Shown piece after piece: positions 1-6,155 of a stretch of 16,230 bases of DNA. Position 1 is the first letter of the stretch; each line of letters begins with the position of its first letter. Made by a program: the position numbers and the translations under genes. The notes under the pieces were generated by a model. It did not search any database and was not told where the DNA came from. It worked only from the letters and a program-made list of their open reading frames with translations. The DNA comes from F1-60-MAGs149 sp037133215 (GTDB lineage Bacteria; Actinomycetota; Thermoleophilia; Gaiellales; F1-60-MAGs149), in the NCBI GenBank assembly GCA_037133215.1, contig JBAXOM010000049.1:1-16230 (forward strand), written 5' to 3'.

Positions 1-317
1 CGAACATCGTCGAGACGTGGGTGATGCCGTGGGCGCACGCGGGAGCGTTCGCCGCTCCGGGCCGATGGCGCGCGCAGGAGATGCTGGAGCGCGGTCTTGG
101 TGGTCGCGTATTTTTGGCGGGCGACTGGGTGAGCGACTTCGTCTCGATGGAGACCGCAGCCCTGACAGCGATCGACGCTGCCGCCAACGTGCGTGGCGTG
201 ATCGAGCGTGGTGGCGTCCATCAGCCTCCTGCTCGCCCCGTCGTCGTGCCACGTGACCCGAAGGCGACCAAGCGCGTGCAGGCGTTCTTTGGCGACGCCT
301 CATCTGCCGAGGAATAA
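1..317 (+). CDS. FAD-dependent amine-oxidase-like protein, C-terminal part (5' end outside window)
   Basis: This is the last 104 residues of a protein whose start lies left of the window; codons are read from base 3 and end at TAA 315-317. The segment GRVFLAGDWVSDFVSMETAA resembles the C-terminal FAD-contacting end of flavin-containing amine oxidases and related protoporphyrinogen-oxidase/desaturase-type flavoproteins. In these, a 'GD' pair follows a beta strand and a helix starting near the 'MetAla' run closes over the flavin. The N-terminal GxGxxG dinucleotide fold would lie upstream and cannot be checked. The last 35 residues are a basic, proline-rich tail. The gene is convergent with the aldose epimerase, the two stop codons being three bases apart, with no obvious terminator between them. 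The substrate is unknown; the amine-oxidase fold assignment is probable, not certain. Confidence 0.7.
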   Translation, partial: NIVETWVMPWAHAGAFAAPGRWRAQEMLERGLGGRVFLAGDWVSDFVSMETAALTAIDAAANVRGVIERGGVHQPPARPVVVPRDPKATKRVQAFFGDASSAEE

Positions 318-320
318 CGT

Positions 321-1262
321 CTAGCGCGAGCTAACGCGGATCTCGAACGAGGCGACGAAGGTCGAGCCCGGCGTTACCTCGCGGAGATCGTCGCCGGTGA
401 TCAGTGCGTTCGTCGGTGCGGTCATCGGCTCAAAGCAAATGAAGTCCGCGTCGGCAGGCGCATAGACCTGGGCACAGCGGTAGGCGTCGCCGAACGACAC
501 TTCGATCAGGCGCTCTGGAGTCTCGACACGAAAAATTGCGGGTGCGGCGAGCGAGAGGTAGAGGTCGTCGTACGCGTCTGTCCCAAGCTCGCGCCAGCCC
601 TCCTCGGCACGCTCGATCTCGCCGGTCGGAAGTCCGCGCTCGTCGAGCACTGCATGGGTACGTACGGGCAACTCGATCCGCCAACTTGAACGGTCACCGC
701 CGGGCGCGAGGTAGGGGTGAAAGCCAAAGGCGAGTGGGACGGGAAGGTTCTCCTCGGCAATCACGACGAGCGTCGTGCGCAGCCCTCCAGCACCGAGTTC
801 GTGCGTCAACTCGAGGCGGTGCGGAAACGGAAAACCCGCCATCAGGTCGGGGTAGGCACCAAATTCGATCGCGGCGGTGATCGCGGCGAAGTGCGTGGTG
901 CAGCTCGTGCCCGTCACCTGCCAGCGTGGGCTCGCAATCAGGAGGCCATGGATGGGGAGGCCGTGGTCGTCGAGTCGAAGTGGCATCGCGGTGGGGTGGA
1001 GGTCAACGGCCACGCTGCCGACGTTGTACGTCACGCCACTGAGCCGGTTTGCCCAGGGATAGAGCAGTGGCACGCCGAAACTCGAGCCATGGTCGCGGTA
1101 CGCAGCCAGCCCACCGCGCTGGCCCAGCACCTCGATTCCACAATGGGTGAGGGATGCCACAACCATGCCGACGGTGGGCACAATCGTCGCGCTGAAGTCG
1201 CCAATCGTGAGCGTGACGGAAGGGGAGCCGTCGAGCTCGCCATGGGTGATTTTTGCAGTCAT
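321..1262 (-). CDS. aldose 1-epimerase family protein
   Basis: The 313-residue protein fits the aldose 1-epimerase (mutarotase) / glucose-6-phosphate 1-epimerase fold, which interconverts alpha and beta anomers of free or phosphorylated sugars in the cytoplasm. The expected catalytic set is present: Arg73 in the ANR motif, His105 in PIHG, His182 in GFHPY and the general base Glu278 in FICFEP. Length is normal for the family. The frame stays open 47 codons further upstream, but that part overlaps the start region of the divergent aminotransferase and has no family character, so the ATG at 1260-1262 (MTAKITHGEL) was chosen. The Shine-Dalgarno signal is weak. The gene is divergent from the aminotransferase across a 70-bp gap. 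The exact sugar cannot be told; a sugar role would suit the dehydratase and dehydrogenase genes further right. Confidence 0.88.
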   Translation of the reverse strand: MTAKITHGELDGSPSVTLTIGDFSATIVPTVGMVVASLTHCGIEVLGQRGGLAAYRDHGSSFGVPLLYPWANRLSGVTYNVGSVAVDLHPTAMPLRLDDHGLPIHGLLIASPRWQVTGTSCTTHFAAITAAIEFGAYPDLMAGFPFPHRLELTHELGAGGLRTTLVVIAEENLPVPLAFGFHPYLAPGGDRSSWRIELPVRTHAVLDERGLPTGEIERAEEGWRELGTDAYDDLYLSLAAPAIFRVETPERLIEVSFGDAYRCAQVYAPADADFICFEPMTAPTNALITGDDLREVTPGSTFVASFEIRVSSR

Positions 1263-1291
1263 TGACGGGCAGGCTATCCGTCCGGCTACAG

Positions 1292-1303
1292 GTACGCCAT
1301 ACT
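1292..1303 (+). promoter_or_regulatory. shared 12-mer GTACGCCATACT, likely promoter or operator of the aminotransferase
   Basis: The 12-mer GTACGCCATACT sits 29 bases upstream of the aminotransferase ATG and recurs exactly at 7540-7551, upstream of the solute-binding-protein gene. Its right half, CATACT, matches 4 of 6 bases of a sigma-70 -10 box. No good -35 box is visible at the matching spacing here (TATCCG at 1275-1280). It may be a -10 region, part of an operator, or both. Confidence 0.4.
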
Positions 1304-1332
1304 TAAAGAACGCTTGAAGAGGAGATACCACG

Positions 1333-2661
1333 ATGAATCCGCTTACTGACTTTGCCGCACTGCCCGCAGACGCCCACAAGGGCGAGTGGCTGAACTGGTC
1401 CAAGATGGCCGATTTCGAGAATCAGTCGCCGCCGGTGATCGTGACGGGCGAGGGTGTCTACGCGATCGAGAGCAACGGCAATCGACTGCTCGACGGCGTC
1501 TCTGGTCTCTTTACGACCCAGATCGGCTATTCGCACGGCGCCGAGATCGGCAAGGCAGCAGCCGCGCAGCTCGAGACGCTCAGCTTCTACCCCAACTGGG
1601 CCGCCACGCACCCGTCGGCGCTCGCGCTGACCGATCGCATTCTCGGTCTCGCCCCCGATCGCATGGCTCGCGTCTTGCTGACGTCGGGTGGTTCTGAGTC
1701 GGTGGAGTCCGCACTCAAGCTCGTGCGCCAGCACTTCCTTGCGCAGGGCCAGGGCCTCAAGCGCAAGATCATCGCTCGCCGCGGCGCGTACCACGGCTGC
1801 ACGATGGGCGCTCTTTCGCTGACGGGCATTCCGCTCTCGCGCGTGCCGTTCGAGCCGCTCGATCCGAACGTCCGCCACGTGCCGAACACGCACCAGCGCT
1901 CCTGCCTCTACTGCCAGGACAAGGGTGGCTGCACGCTGACCTGCGCCGACGCCATCGAGCAGGCGATTCTTGCCGAGGGCCCCGATACGGTTGCGGCCGT
2001 CGTCGTTGAGCCGATTCAGAACGGTGGCGGTCTGGCACCGGTCGACGGCTACGGCGCCAAGGTCCGCGAGATCTGCGACCGCTACGGCGTGCTGCTCTGG
2101 TGCGACGAAGTGATCACAGGCTTCGGCCGCGTTGGTGGCTGGTTCGCCTCGGATCGTCTGGGCTTCAATGCCGACATCTGCACGTTCGCCAAGGGCATCA
2201 CCTCCGGCTACGCGCCGGGTGGTGGCGTGATCTTTACCGAGGCTGTTGGTGCTCCGCTGATCAACGCCGAGGCAATGTACGCACACGGCTTTACGTTTGG
2301 CGGTCATCCGCTGACGTGCGCTGTCGCCTTGACGAACCTCGACATCATGGAGCGCCTCGGCGTGATCGAGAATGTGCTCGCGAACGAGGACTACTACGCA
2401 GCCGCAATGGCCGACGTGGCAGCCAGCAGCGAGCTCGTCGTTGAGTCGCGTGGCAAGGGCTTCTATCACTCGCTCGAGTTGGTCGACAACGCGCTGACGG
2501 CTCCCGTTGCCGGTGCCGCTCGCAAGCATGGTGTGATCGTTCGACCCGACGTGCGTGTCAAGCCGATGATCGTGACGGCTATGCCGCTCATCTCCGAGCG
2601 CTCGCACATCGATGAGTTGGCTGATGCACTCAAGGCCGCACTCGTCGACGTCAAGGGATAG
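1333..2661 (+). CDS. class III PLP-dependent aminotransferase (omega-aminotransferase-like)
   Basis: The 442-residue protein is a full-length fold-type I, class III aminotransferase. The family moves an amino group from an omega-amino acid, amine or beta-amino acid to pyruvate or a 2-oxoacid using pyridoxal phosphate. Visible signature parts are the SGGSESVESALKLVRQ phosphate-binding segment near 115-130, the RGAYHG motif near 150, Asp258 in the DEVITGFGRVG motif (pairs with the PLP ring nitrogen), and the Schiff-base lysine Lys287 in FAKGITSGYAP. A four-cysteine insert, C191-x2-C194-x5-C200-x3-C204, sits between the two halves of the large domain. A strong Shine-Dalgarno run (GAAGAGGAG, 1316-1324) lies 8 bases before the ATG. 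The gene stands alone in its transcription unit, with a hairpin after the stop codon. The substrate is not predictable; beta-alanine-, taurine- or polyamine-pyruvate types are all possible. Confidence 0.93.
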   Translation: MNPLTDFAALPADAHKGEWLNWSKMADFENQSPPVIVTGEGVYAIESNGNRLLDGVSGLFTTQIGYSHGAEIGKAAAAQLETLSFYPNWAATHPSALALTDRILGLAPDRMARVLLTSGGSESVESALKLVRQHFLAQGQGLKRKIIARRGAYHGCTMGALSLTGIPLSRVPFEPLDPNVRHVPNTHQRSCLYCQDKGGCTLTCADAIEQAILAEGPDTVAAVVVEPIQNGGGLAPVDGYGAKVREICDRYGVLLWCDEVITGFGRVGGWFASDRLGFNADICTFAKGITSGYAPGGGVIFTEAVGAPLINAEAMYAHGFTFGGHPLTCAVALTNLDIMERLGVIENVLANEDYYAAAMADVAASSELVVESRGKGFYHSLELVDNALTAPVAGAARKHGVIVRPDVRVKPMIVTAMPLISERSHIDELADALKAALVDVKG

Positions 2662-2671
2662 TGCGTGAAGG

Positions 2672-2704
2672 GTGGGTCAGGCAGCTGCGTTCTGCCTGAT
2701 CCAC
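2672..2704 (+). terminator. stem-loop after the aminotransferase gene, probable terminator without U-tract
   Basis: GTGGGTCAGGCAG (2672-2684) pairs with CTGCCTGATCCAC (2692-2704) around a 7-base loop. It gives a 13-bp stem with a single G-U pair, starting 10 bases after the aminotransferase stop codon. No thymine run follows, so it is either a U-less terminator or an mRNA 3' stabiliser. Confidence 0.6.
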
Positions 2705-2813
2705 GCTACGCCTCCGTGCCACCGACGAAAGTCAAACTATGTCCGAAGCGTCATAATTTAACCGGTAGGCGCATTTCGCGGTAGGCTTGGTGGATCGGCT
2801 CGGTGCGCCCGAA

Positions 2814-2846
2814 TCTTCGGTAGCGAAGTGAGAGCGGTACCGAAGA
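2814..2846 (+). promoter_or_regulatory. inverted repeat in the leader of the TetR-type gene, overlapping its ribosome binding site
   Basis: TCTTCGGTA (2814-2822) and TACCGAAGA (2838-2846) are perfect 9-bp inverted arms separated by 15 bases. The right arm runs into the purine-rich Shine-Dalgarno stretch (AGAGAGG, 2844-2850). It could be a self-regulation operator for the downstream regulator or an RNA hairpin hiding the ribosome binding site. A -10-like CATAAT lies upstream at 2752-2757. Confidence 0.4.
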
Positions 2847-2858
2847 GAGGTTTGCGTG

Positions 2859-3473
2859 ATGGCGCGGACGGCTGAGACAGCGAACAATCGTCGGACACGA
2901 CTTGTGGTGATCGCTCGCGGCGTGATTGCGGAGCAGGGTGTTGCCGCCTGTACGTTTCGGACTCTGGCGAAGGCCGCAGGGACGTCGACACGGCCCTTTA
3001 CCCACGCGTTTGGCACGCGAGACGCGCTGATGCGCGCCGTTGCTCTGACAACGTGGGATAACAAGGGCCTCGTTGTGCGCACCGTCATCACGGAGATTGA
3101 CCGCCCTGGCTATTGGAATTGCATCGACGAGTTGACGCAGATGGGTGAGGCCTGGCTCCCCGTGTCAGATGAGCGCGCGGATGGCAAGCGTATTTATCTC
3201 GAATTCGTGATGTACAGCCTGAGCCAACCGGAGCTAGGGAAAACGCTCCTGAGTTTTAGTGACGCAGCGAATGCTCACATTGCCGTGATTGTGGCGGAAG
3301 GACAGCGTCGTCAGCAGGTGCGGACTGATCGGACGGCGCAGGAACTCGTGATGGCATTTTGGAGCTACTTCGAAGGGCTCGCGCTCTCATCCCTCTATGA
3401 GCCCGAGGCTCTGCCGCGAGACATGTTGGTGGGACTCTGGCGGGACGGTCTACGGCGCCTGCTCCAGCCCTAA
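2859..3473 (+). CDS. TetR/AcrR-family transcriptional regulator
   Basis: The 204-residue protein has the size and layout of TetR regulators: an N-terminal DNA-binding three-helix domain followed by an all-helical ligand-binding and dimerisation domain. The N-terminal part shows the typical order: a basic first helix (NNRRTRLVVIARGVIAEQG), the first HTH helix (FRTLAKAAG), and the recognition segment TSTRPFTHAFGTRDAL in place of the usual 'VSxGTLYxHFxSKxxL'. GTG at 2856 and ATG at 2859 are both in frame; the ATG lies 8 bases from the AGAGAGG ribosome binding site and is preferred. The C-terminal ligand domain has no recognisable ligand signature. Candidate targets are its own promoter, the upstream aminotransferase gene and the FAD oxidase gene on its other side. 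The convergent gap after it carries a large palindromic repeat. Confidence 0.88.
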   Translation: MARTAETANNRRTRLVVIARGVIAEQGVAACTFRTLAKAAGTSTRPFTHAFGTRDALMRAVALTTWDNKGLVVRTVITEIDRPGYWNCIDELTQMGEAWLPVSDERADGKRIYLEFVMYSLSQPELGKTLLSFSDAANAHIAVIVAEGQRRQQVRTDRTAQELVMAFWSYFEGLALSSLYEPEALPRDMLVGLWRDGLRRLLQP

Positions 3474-3499
3474 GGGCGAGCGGTGGCGCAGAGCGTTGG

Positions 3500-3596
3500 C
3501 CAAATGTCATAAAGGGGTCAGACCCTTATGTGACATCCGGGACGACCGGAGGTCGTCTGATGTCACATAAGGGTCTGACCCCTTTATGACATTTGG
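3500..3596. repeat. 97-bp palindromic repeat element (REPIN/MITE-like), perfect 38-bp inverted arms
   Basis: Bases 3500-3537 are the exact reverse complement of 3559-3596 (38 of 38). The 21-base middle holds a further 7-bp stem, GACGACC (3541-3547) and GGTCGTC (3551-3557), with a GGA loop. Each arm is itself an imperfect palindrome: ATGTCA (3504-3509) and TGACAT (3531-3536) flank GGGTC-A-GACCC (3515-3525). The element can therefore fold as one long hairpin or as two smaller ones. The element has no coding potential and no clear target-site duplication, and lies in the gap between two convergent genes, as REP/REPIN elements usually do. The GGGGTCAGACCC core resembles, from memory, repeats associated with RAYT (Y1-type) transposases; no such transposase gene is in the window. 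Confidence 0.88.
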
Positions 3597-3639
3597 TTCG
3601 CTGTCGACAGCACCAAGGCGCCGCCGACAGCGAACCGAA
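3592..3639 (-). terminator. hairpin after the FAD oxidase gene, possible U-less terminator
   Basis: Bases 3592-3606 (TTTGGTTCGCTGTCG) pair with 3625-3639 (CGACAGCGAACCGAA) as a 15-bp stem containing one T-G pair. The loop is 18 bases. Read on the minus strand it starts four bases after the stop codon of the FAD oxidase. No thymine run follows. Its left arm shares five bases (3592-3596) with the edge of the 97-bp palindromic element. Confidence 0.55.
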
Positions 3640-3643
3640 CGAC

Positions 3644-4954
3644 TTACGACCAGGGGTACGGGCTGTTCGACACCGGGTGAAGGTCACCCGTGGCGAAGCG
3701 CTCGTAGCGGAACGGATGCAGCAGCGACGAGTTGCCGCCGAGCACGACGTTGGCAACTTCCTTGCCGACGCCGATCATCTTGTAGCCGTGGTTCGAGTCG
3801 GCGATCACATACACGTTCGGGCGCATGTAATCGAAGACGGGAAAGTTGTCGACCGTAAACGAGCCGACGCCGCCGGAGCGGGCCGTCTTGTAGTTGGCAC
3901 GACAACCCTCGAAGCGACTCATGCAGTGCGAAAGGCTCGCGCACCACATGTCCGGGAAGGCCGGGTCGACGCTGGAGGTCGGGTACGGATCAAGCTCGAA
4001 GTCCGTATCGAGGGCGATCGGCGCAGCGCCGCCCTGGATACCGTGACGGTCGCGCTTGAAGTAGTTGCCCCACAGCTCGTCGGTGACGAGCTTGCCGTCA
4101 TCGGTGTAGAGCGGTGCGTCGGAGTCGACGTGGAGGACCGGCGGCATCTTGCCGTCGGCCGTCGCGTGCATCAATGGGTCGACAGCGATCTCGCCCTCCT
4201 GCAGGTACCAGAACGTCCACATGTCCTGATCCTTGTGGACGTCACCGGTCGGCGTGCGGACGTCGAGCTTGTCGGGCAGGCCGAGCATCTCCCAGATGCG
4301 CGGGACCCACGGTCCAACACCAATGATGACCTGCTCGCACTCGATGTCGCCCTCGGAGGTGTTGACCTTCGTGACGGCACCCGAGCCGTCGAGCTCGAAG
4401 CCATTGACCTTGACGCCCTCGATGATCGTGACGCCCTCGCCCTTGGCCTTGGCGGCGAGTGCATGCATCGACTCGACGTTGAAGGCGAAGCCACCCTTGT
4501 GCTCGTGCAGCGCAACCTTGAGGCCCGGTGCGCGCCAGTCGGGGAAGAGCTTCAGCATGTGCTCGCGCACTGCGTCCTCGCCCGTGATCAGCGTGGAGGG
4601 GTAGCCAATCTGCTCGTGGCGACCAGCGACCTCGGTGAGATCGCCAACCTGGCCCTCGGGACCGAGGGCGATGTAGCCGACCTCGTGATAGTGGTACGCG
4701 GCTGGATCGGATTCCCAGACCTCGACGTTGGCGGCCATCAGCTCGGACATGGCGGGCTGGAAGTAGTTGTTGCGCACCACGCCGCAGGCGATGCCCGACG
4801 CGCCGGCGGCGACGCCAGACTTGTCGATGATCGTAATGTCAGCGCCCGAGCCTGCGCCGGTTGCCTTCAGTTGCTTGGCGAGGTGGTACCCGGTCGAGAG
4901 ACCGTGGATACCGGCACCAATAATCAGGTACTTGCTGGAACTGGGAACAGACAT
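3644..4954 (-). CDS. DAO-family FAD-dependent amino-acid/amine oxidoreductase (sarcosine-oxidase beta-subunit-like)
   Basis: The 436-residue protein belongs to the D-amino-acid-oxidase superfamily. These enzymes oxidise the C-N bond of glycine, sarcosine, D-amino acids, N-methylated amino acids or opines with FAD. The N-terminal Rossmann motif is intact (YLIIGAGIHGLSTGYHLA, GxGxxG at 13-18), followed by the acidic end of beta-2 (TIIDK) and the AGASGIACGVVRNNY region that resembles SoxB. The late FAD-binding strand is ADSNHGYKMIGVGKEVANVV, near the C-terminus. The frame is open for 76 more codons, but that extension overlaps the divergent gene. The ATG at 4952-4954 (MSVPSSSKYL) has a strong GGAGGAGG ribosome binding site 11 bases upstream and fits the family start. 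No alpha, gamma or delta sarcosine oxidase subunits are nearby, so a single-subunit dehydrogenase or oxidase is likely. Substrate unknown. Confidence 0.88.
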   Translation of the reverse strand: MSVPSSSKYLIIGAGIHGLSTGYHLAKQLKATGAGSGADITIIDKSGVAAGASGIACGVVRNNYFQPAMSELMAANVEVWESDPAAYHYHEVGYIALGPEGQVGDLTEVAGRHEQIGYPSTLITGEDAVREHMLKLFPDWRAPGLKVALHEHKGGFAFNVESMHALAAKAKGEGVTIIEGVKVNGFELDGSGAVTKVNTSEGDIECEQVIIGVGPWVPRIWEMLGLPDKLDVRTPTGDVHKDQDMWTFWYLQEGEIAVDPLMHATADGKMPPVLHVDSDAPLYTDDGKLVTDELWGNYFKRDRHGIQGGAAPIALDTDFELDPYPTSSVDPAFPDMWCASLSHCMSRFEGCRANYKTARSGGVGSFTVDNFPVFDYMRPNVYVIADSNHGYKMIGVGKEVANVVLGGNSSLLHPFRYERFATGDLHPVSNSPYPWS

Positions 4955-4973
4955 CTGTCTGGTCGCCTCCTCC

Positions 4974-4994
4974 GTGTTGCCTATAGGGCAACAC
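4974..4994 (-). promoter_or_regulatory. 21-bp palindrome in the leader of the FAD oxidase gene
   Basis: GTGTTGCC (4974-4981) and GGCAACAC (4987-4994) are perfect 8-bp inverted arms around TATAG. The palindrome ends about 20 bases before the oxidase start codon and directly abuts its GGAGGAGG ribosome binding site. It could be a dimeric regulator's operator or a small leader hairpin. It lies in the 121-bp gap shared with the divergent TPR gene. Confidence 0.5.
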
Positions 4995-5075
4995 CGTTGC
5001 CGTGGGTGATGATCAGAGTGTAGCGGACAGATGCGTCGAAGGGAAGGGCGCGGGTCGCGTACGCTGCCGGGCGCA

Positions 5076-6050
5076 ATGAATACGTGGCAGATCATCGACC
5101 TCGATCCCTTTATCGCGGCCCGCGCGGGACTCCCGGCGCAGGTCGCGGTGCCGGCCGATGTTGATGCGGCCGAGGTGACCACGGCAGATCTCGTTCGCTA
5201 CGGCAGTGAATATGCGGATCTTGACCCCGATGGTCCGCTCGCCTCCGACTTACGTCGCCTAGCCGCCAAGCAGCGCCCGGTCGCCAACGTCCAGCAGGCA
5301 CTTGCCGAACGACGCTGGTCCGACGCGTTAGCGGCGGTCGATGAGGTGCTCGCGATCGATCCACAGGATGCGCCCGCTCATCTCAATCGCGCCGCCGCCC
5401 TGCGCGAGTCGGGCGAGCCAAAGGCCGCACTTGCCGAACTCGACTCGGTCGCGGCCATCTTCGCTGTCGTGCCGTTGTTCCACCGCAACCGCGCGCGGGT
5501 ACTCGAAGACCTGGGTGATCCGACGGCGGCGATCGCTGCCTATCGTGAGGCCCTCGAGTTGACCCCGGGCGATCCAGCCGTCGTCGATCGCCTGCGGGCG
5601 CTTGGTGCGATCACCACGGTGAGTGGTCCGGACGGGCCGATCGAGGTCGACCGCGAGGCGTTGGCCGATCTTGTGCGCCGCGATCTCGCCCAACACGATG
5701 ATGATCACCAGCATCTGGCGAGTGCGGCGCATTCGCTGCTTGGCGATGGTCAACCCGACCTTGCCGCCACGGCAGCAGCGCTGGCGCTCGCCGTGCAGGA
5801 TGACGATGAGAGCACGCGGCTCGTCCTGATCGAGGCGTTACTCGCGGCCCAGCGCTCAGCTGAAGCACTGGCCGCAGCCGAGCGTCACGTTGAGGCCGAG
5901 CCGACTTCTGCGCTTGGTCACGAGTTTCGCGCCGTCGCTTTAGCCCGACTGGGTCGGAGTGAAGATGCGAAATTAGCGGCTGCGAGGGCGGTCGAATTGG
6001 ACCCAGCTGCACCTGCCGCTGGACGAATCCTCGCGGGTGACGGCGCCTGA
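5076..6050 (+). CDS. tetratricopeptide-repeat protein
   Basis: The 324-residue alanine-rich, acidic protein carries helical repeats of TPR type. Clear units are around residues 93-165 (LNRAAALRESGEPKAALAEL, then FHRNRARVLEDLGDPTAAIA and AYREALELTPGDPA), with one at the C-terminus (FRAVALARLGRSEDAKLAAA, then RAVELDPAAP). The middle is more degenerate but also helical. No signal peptide or membrane segment is seen, so it is probably a cytoplasmic scaffold or co-chaperone-like protein with no enzymatic role to infer. The frame extends to a start at 5031, but MNTWQIIDLDPF at 5076 is the more natural N-terminus. No Shine-Dalgarno sequence is visible there, and a TACGCT hexamer at 5060-5065 ends 10 bases before the ATG, so a leaderless mRNA is possible. 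It is divergent from the FAD oxidase. Confidence 0.82.
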   Translation: MNTWQIIDLDPFIAARAGLPAQVAVPADVDAAEVTTADLVRYGSEYADLDPDGPLASDLRRLAAKQRPVANVQQALAERRWSDALAAVDEVLAIDPQDAPAHLNRAAALRESGEPKAALAELDSVAAIFAVVPLFHRNRARVLEDLGDPTAAIAAYREALELTPGDPAVVDRLRALGAITTVSGPDGPIEVDREALADLVRRDLAQHDDDHQHLASAAHSLLGDGQPDLAATAAALALAVQDDDESTRLVLIEALLAAQRSAEALAAAERHVEAEPTSALGHEFRAVALARLGRSEDAKLAAARAVELDPAAPAAGRILAGDGA

Positions 6051-6155
6051 GTAGTACGCCGCGACTGATACGCTTCGCGCATTCGTGGGCAACGCCACCG
6101 ACCAGACAGCCAACAGACCGGACTCAATGCCTCCGTCAAAGCGTGAGGTGACGGC

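Noticed and set aside
1263..1403. 47-codon N-terminal extension of the aldose epimerase
   Set aside because: It would overlap the divergent aminotransferase start, and the family match begins at the internal ATG at 1262.
1303..2607. 434-codon open frame on the minus strand opposite the aminotransferase
   Set aside because: It mirrors the codon bias of the true gene. The predicted protein is Arg/His/Asp-rich with no family motif, whereas the plus strand has complete PLP-enzyme motifs.
3500..3596. Possible CRISPR repeat or attachment site
   Set aside because: There is only one unit, with inverted rather than direct repetition, no spacers, and no cas or integrase gene nearby.
3593..5023. 476-codon open frame on the plus strand opposite the FAD oxidase
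   Set aside because: It is antisense to a gene with clear FAD-binding motifs, has a low-complexity Val/Asp/Arg composition, and would run through the palindromic element.
4955..5182. 76-codon N-terminal extension of the FAD oxidase
   Set aside because: It covers the divergent TPR gene start and the palindromic leader; the internal ATG has a strong ribosome binding site directly ahead of the FAD motif.
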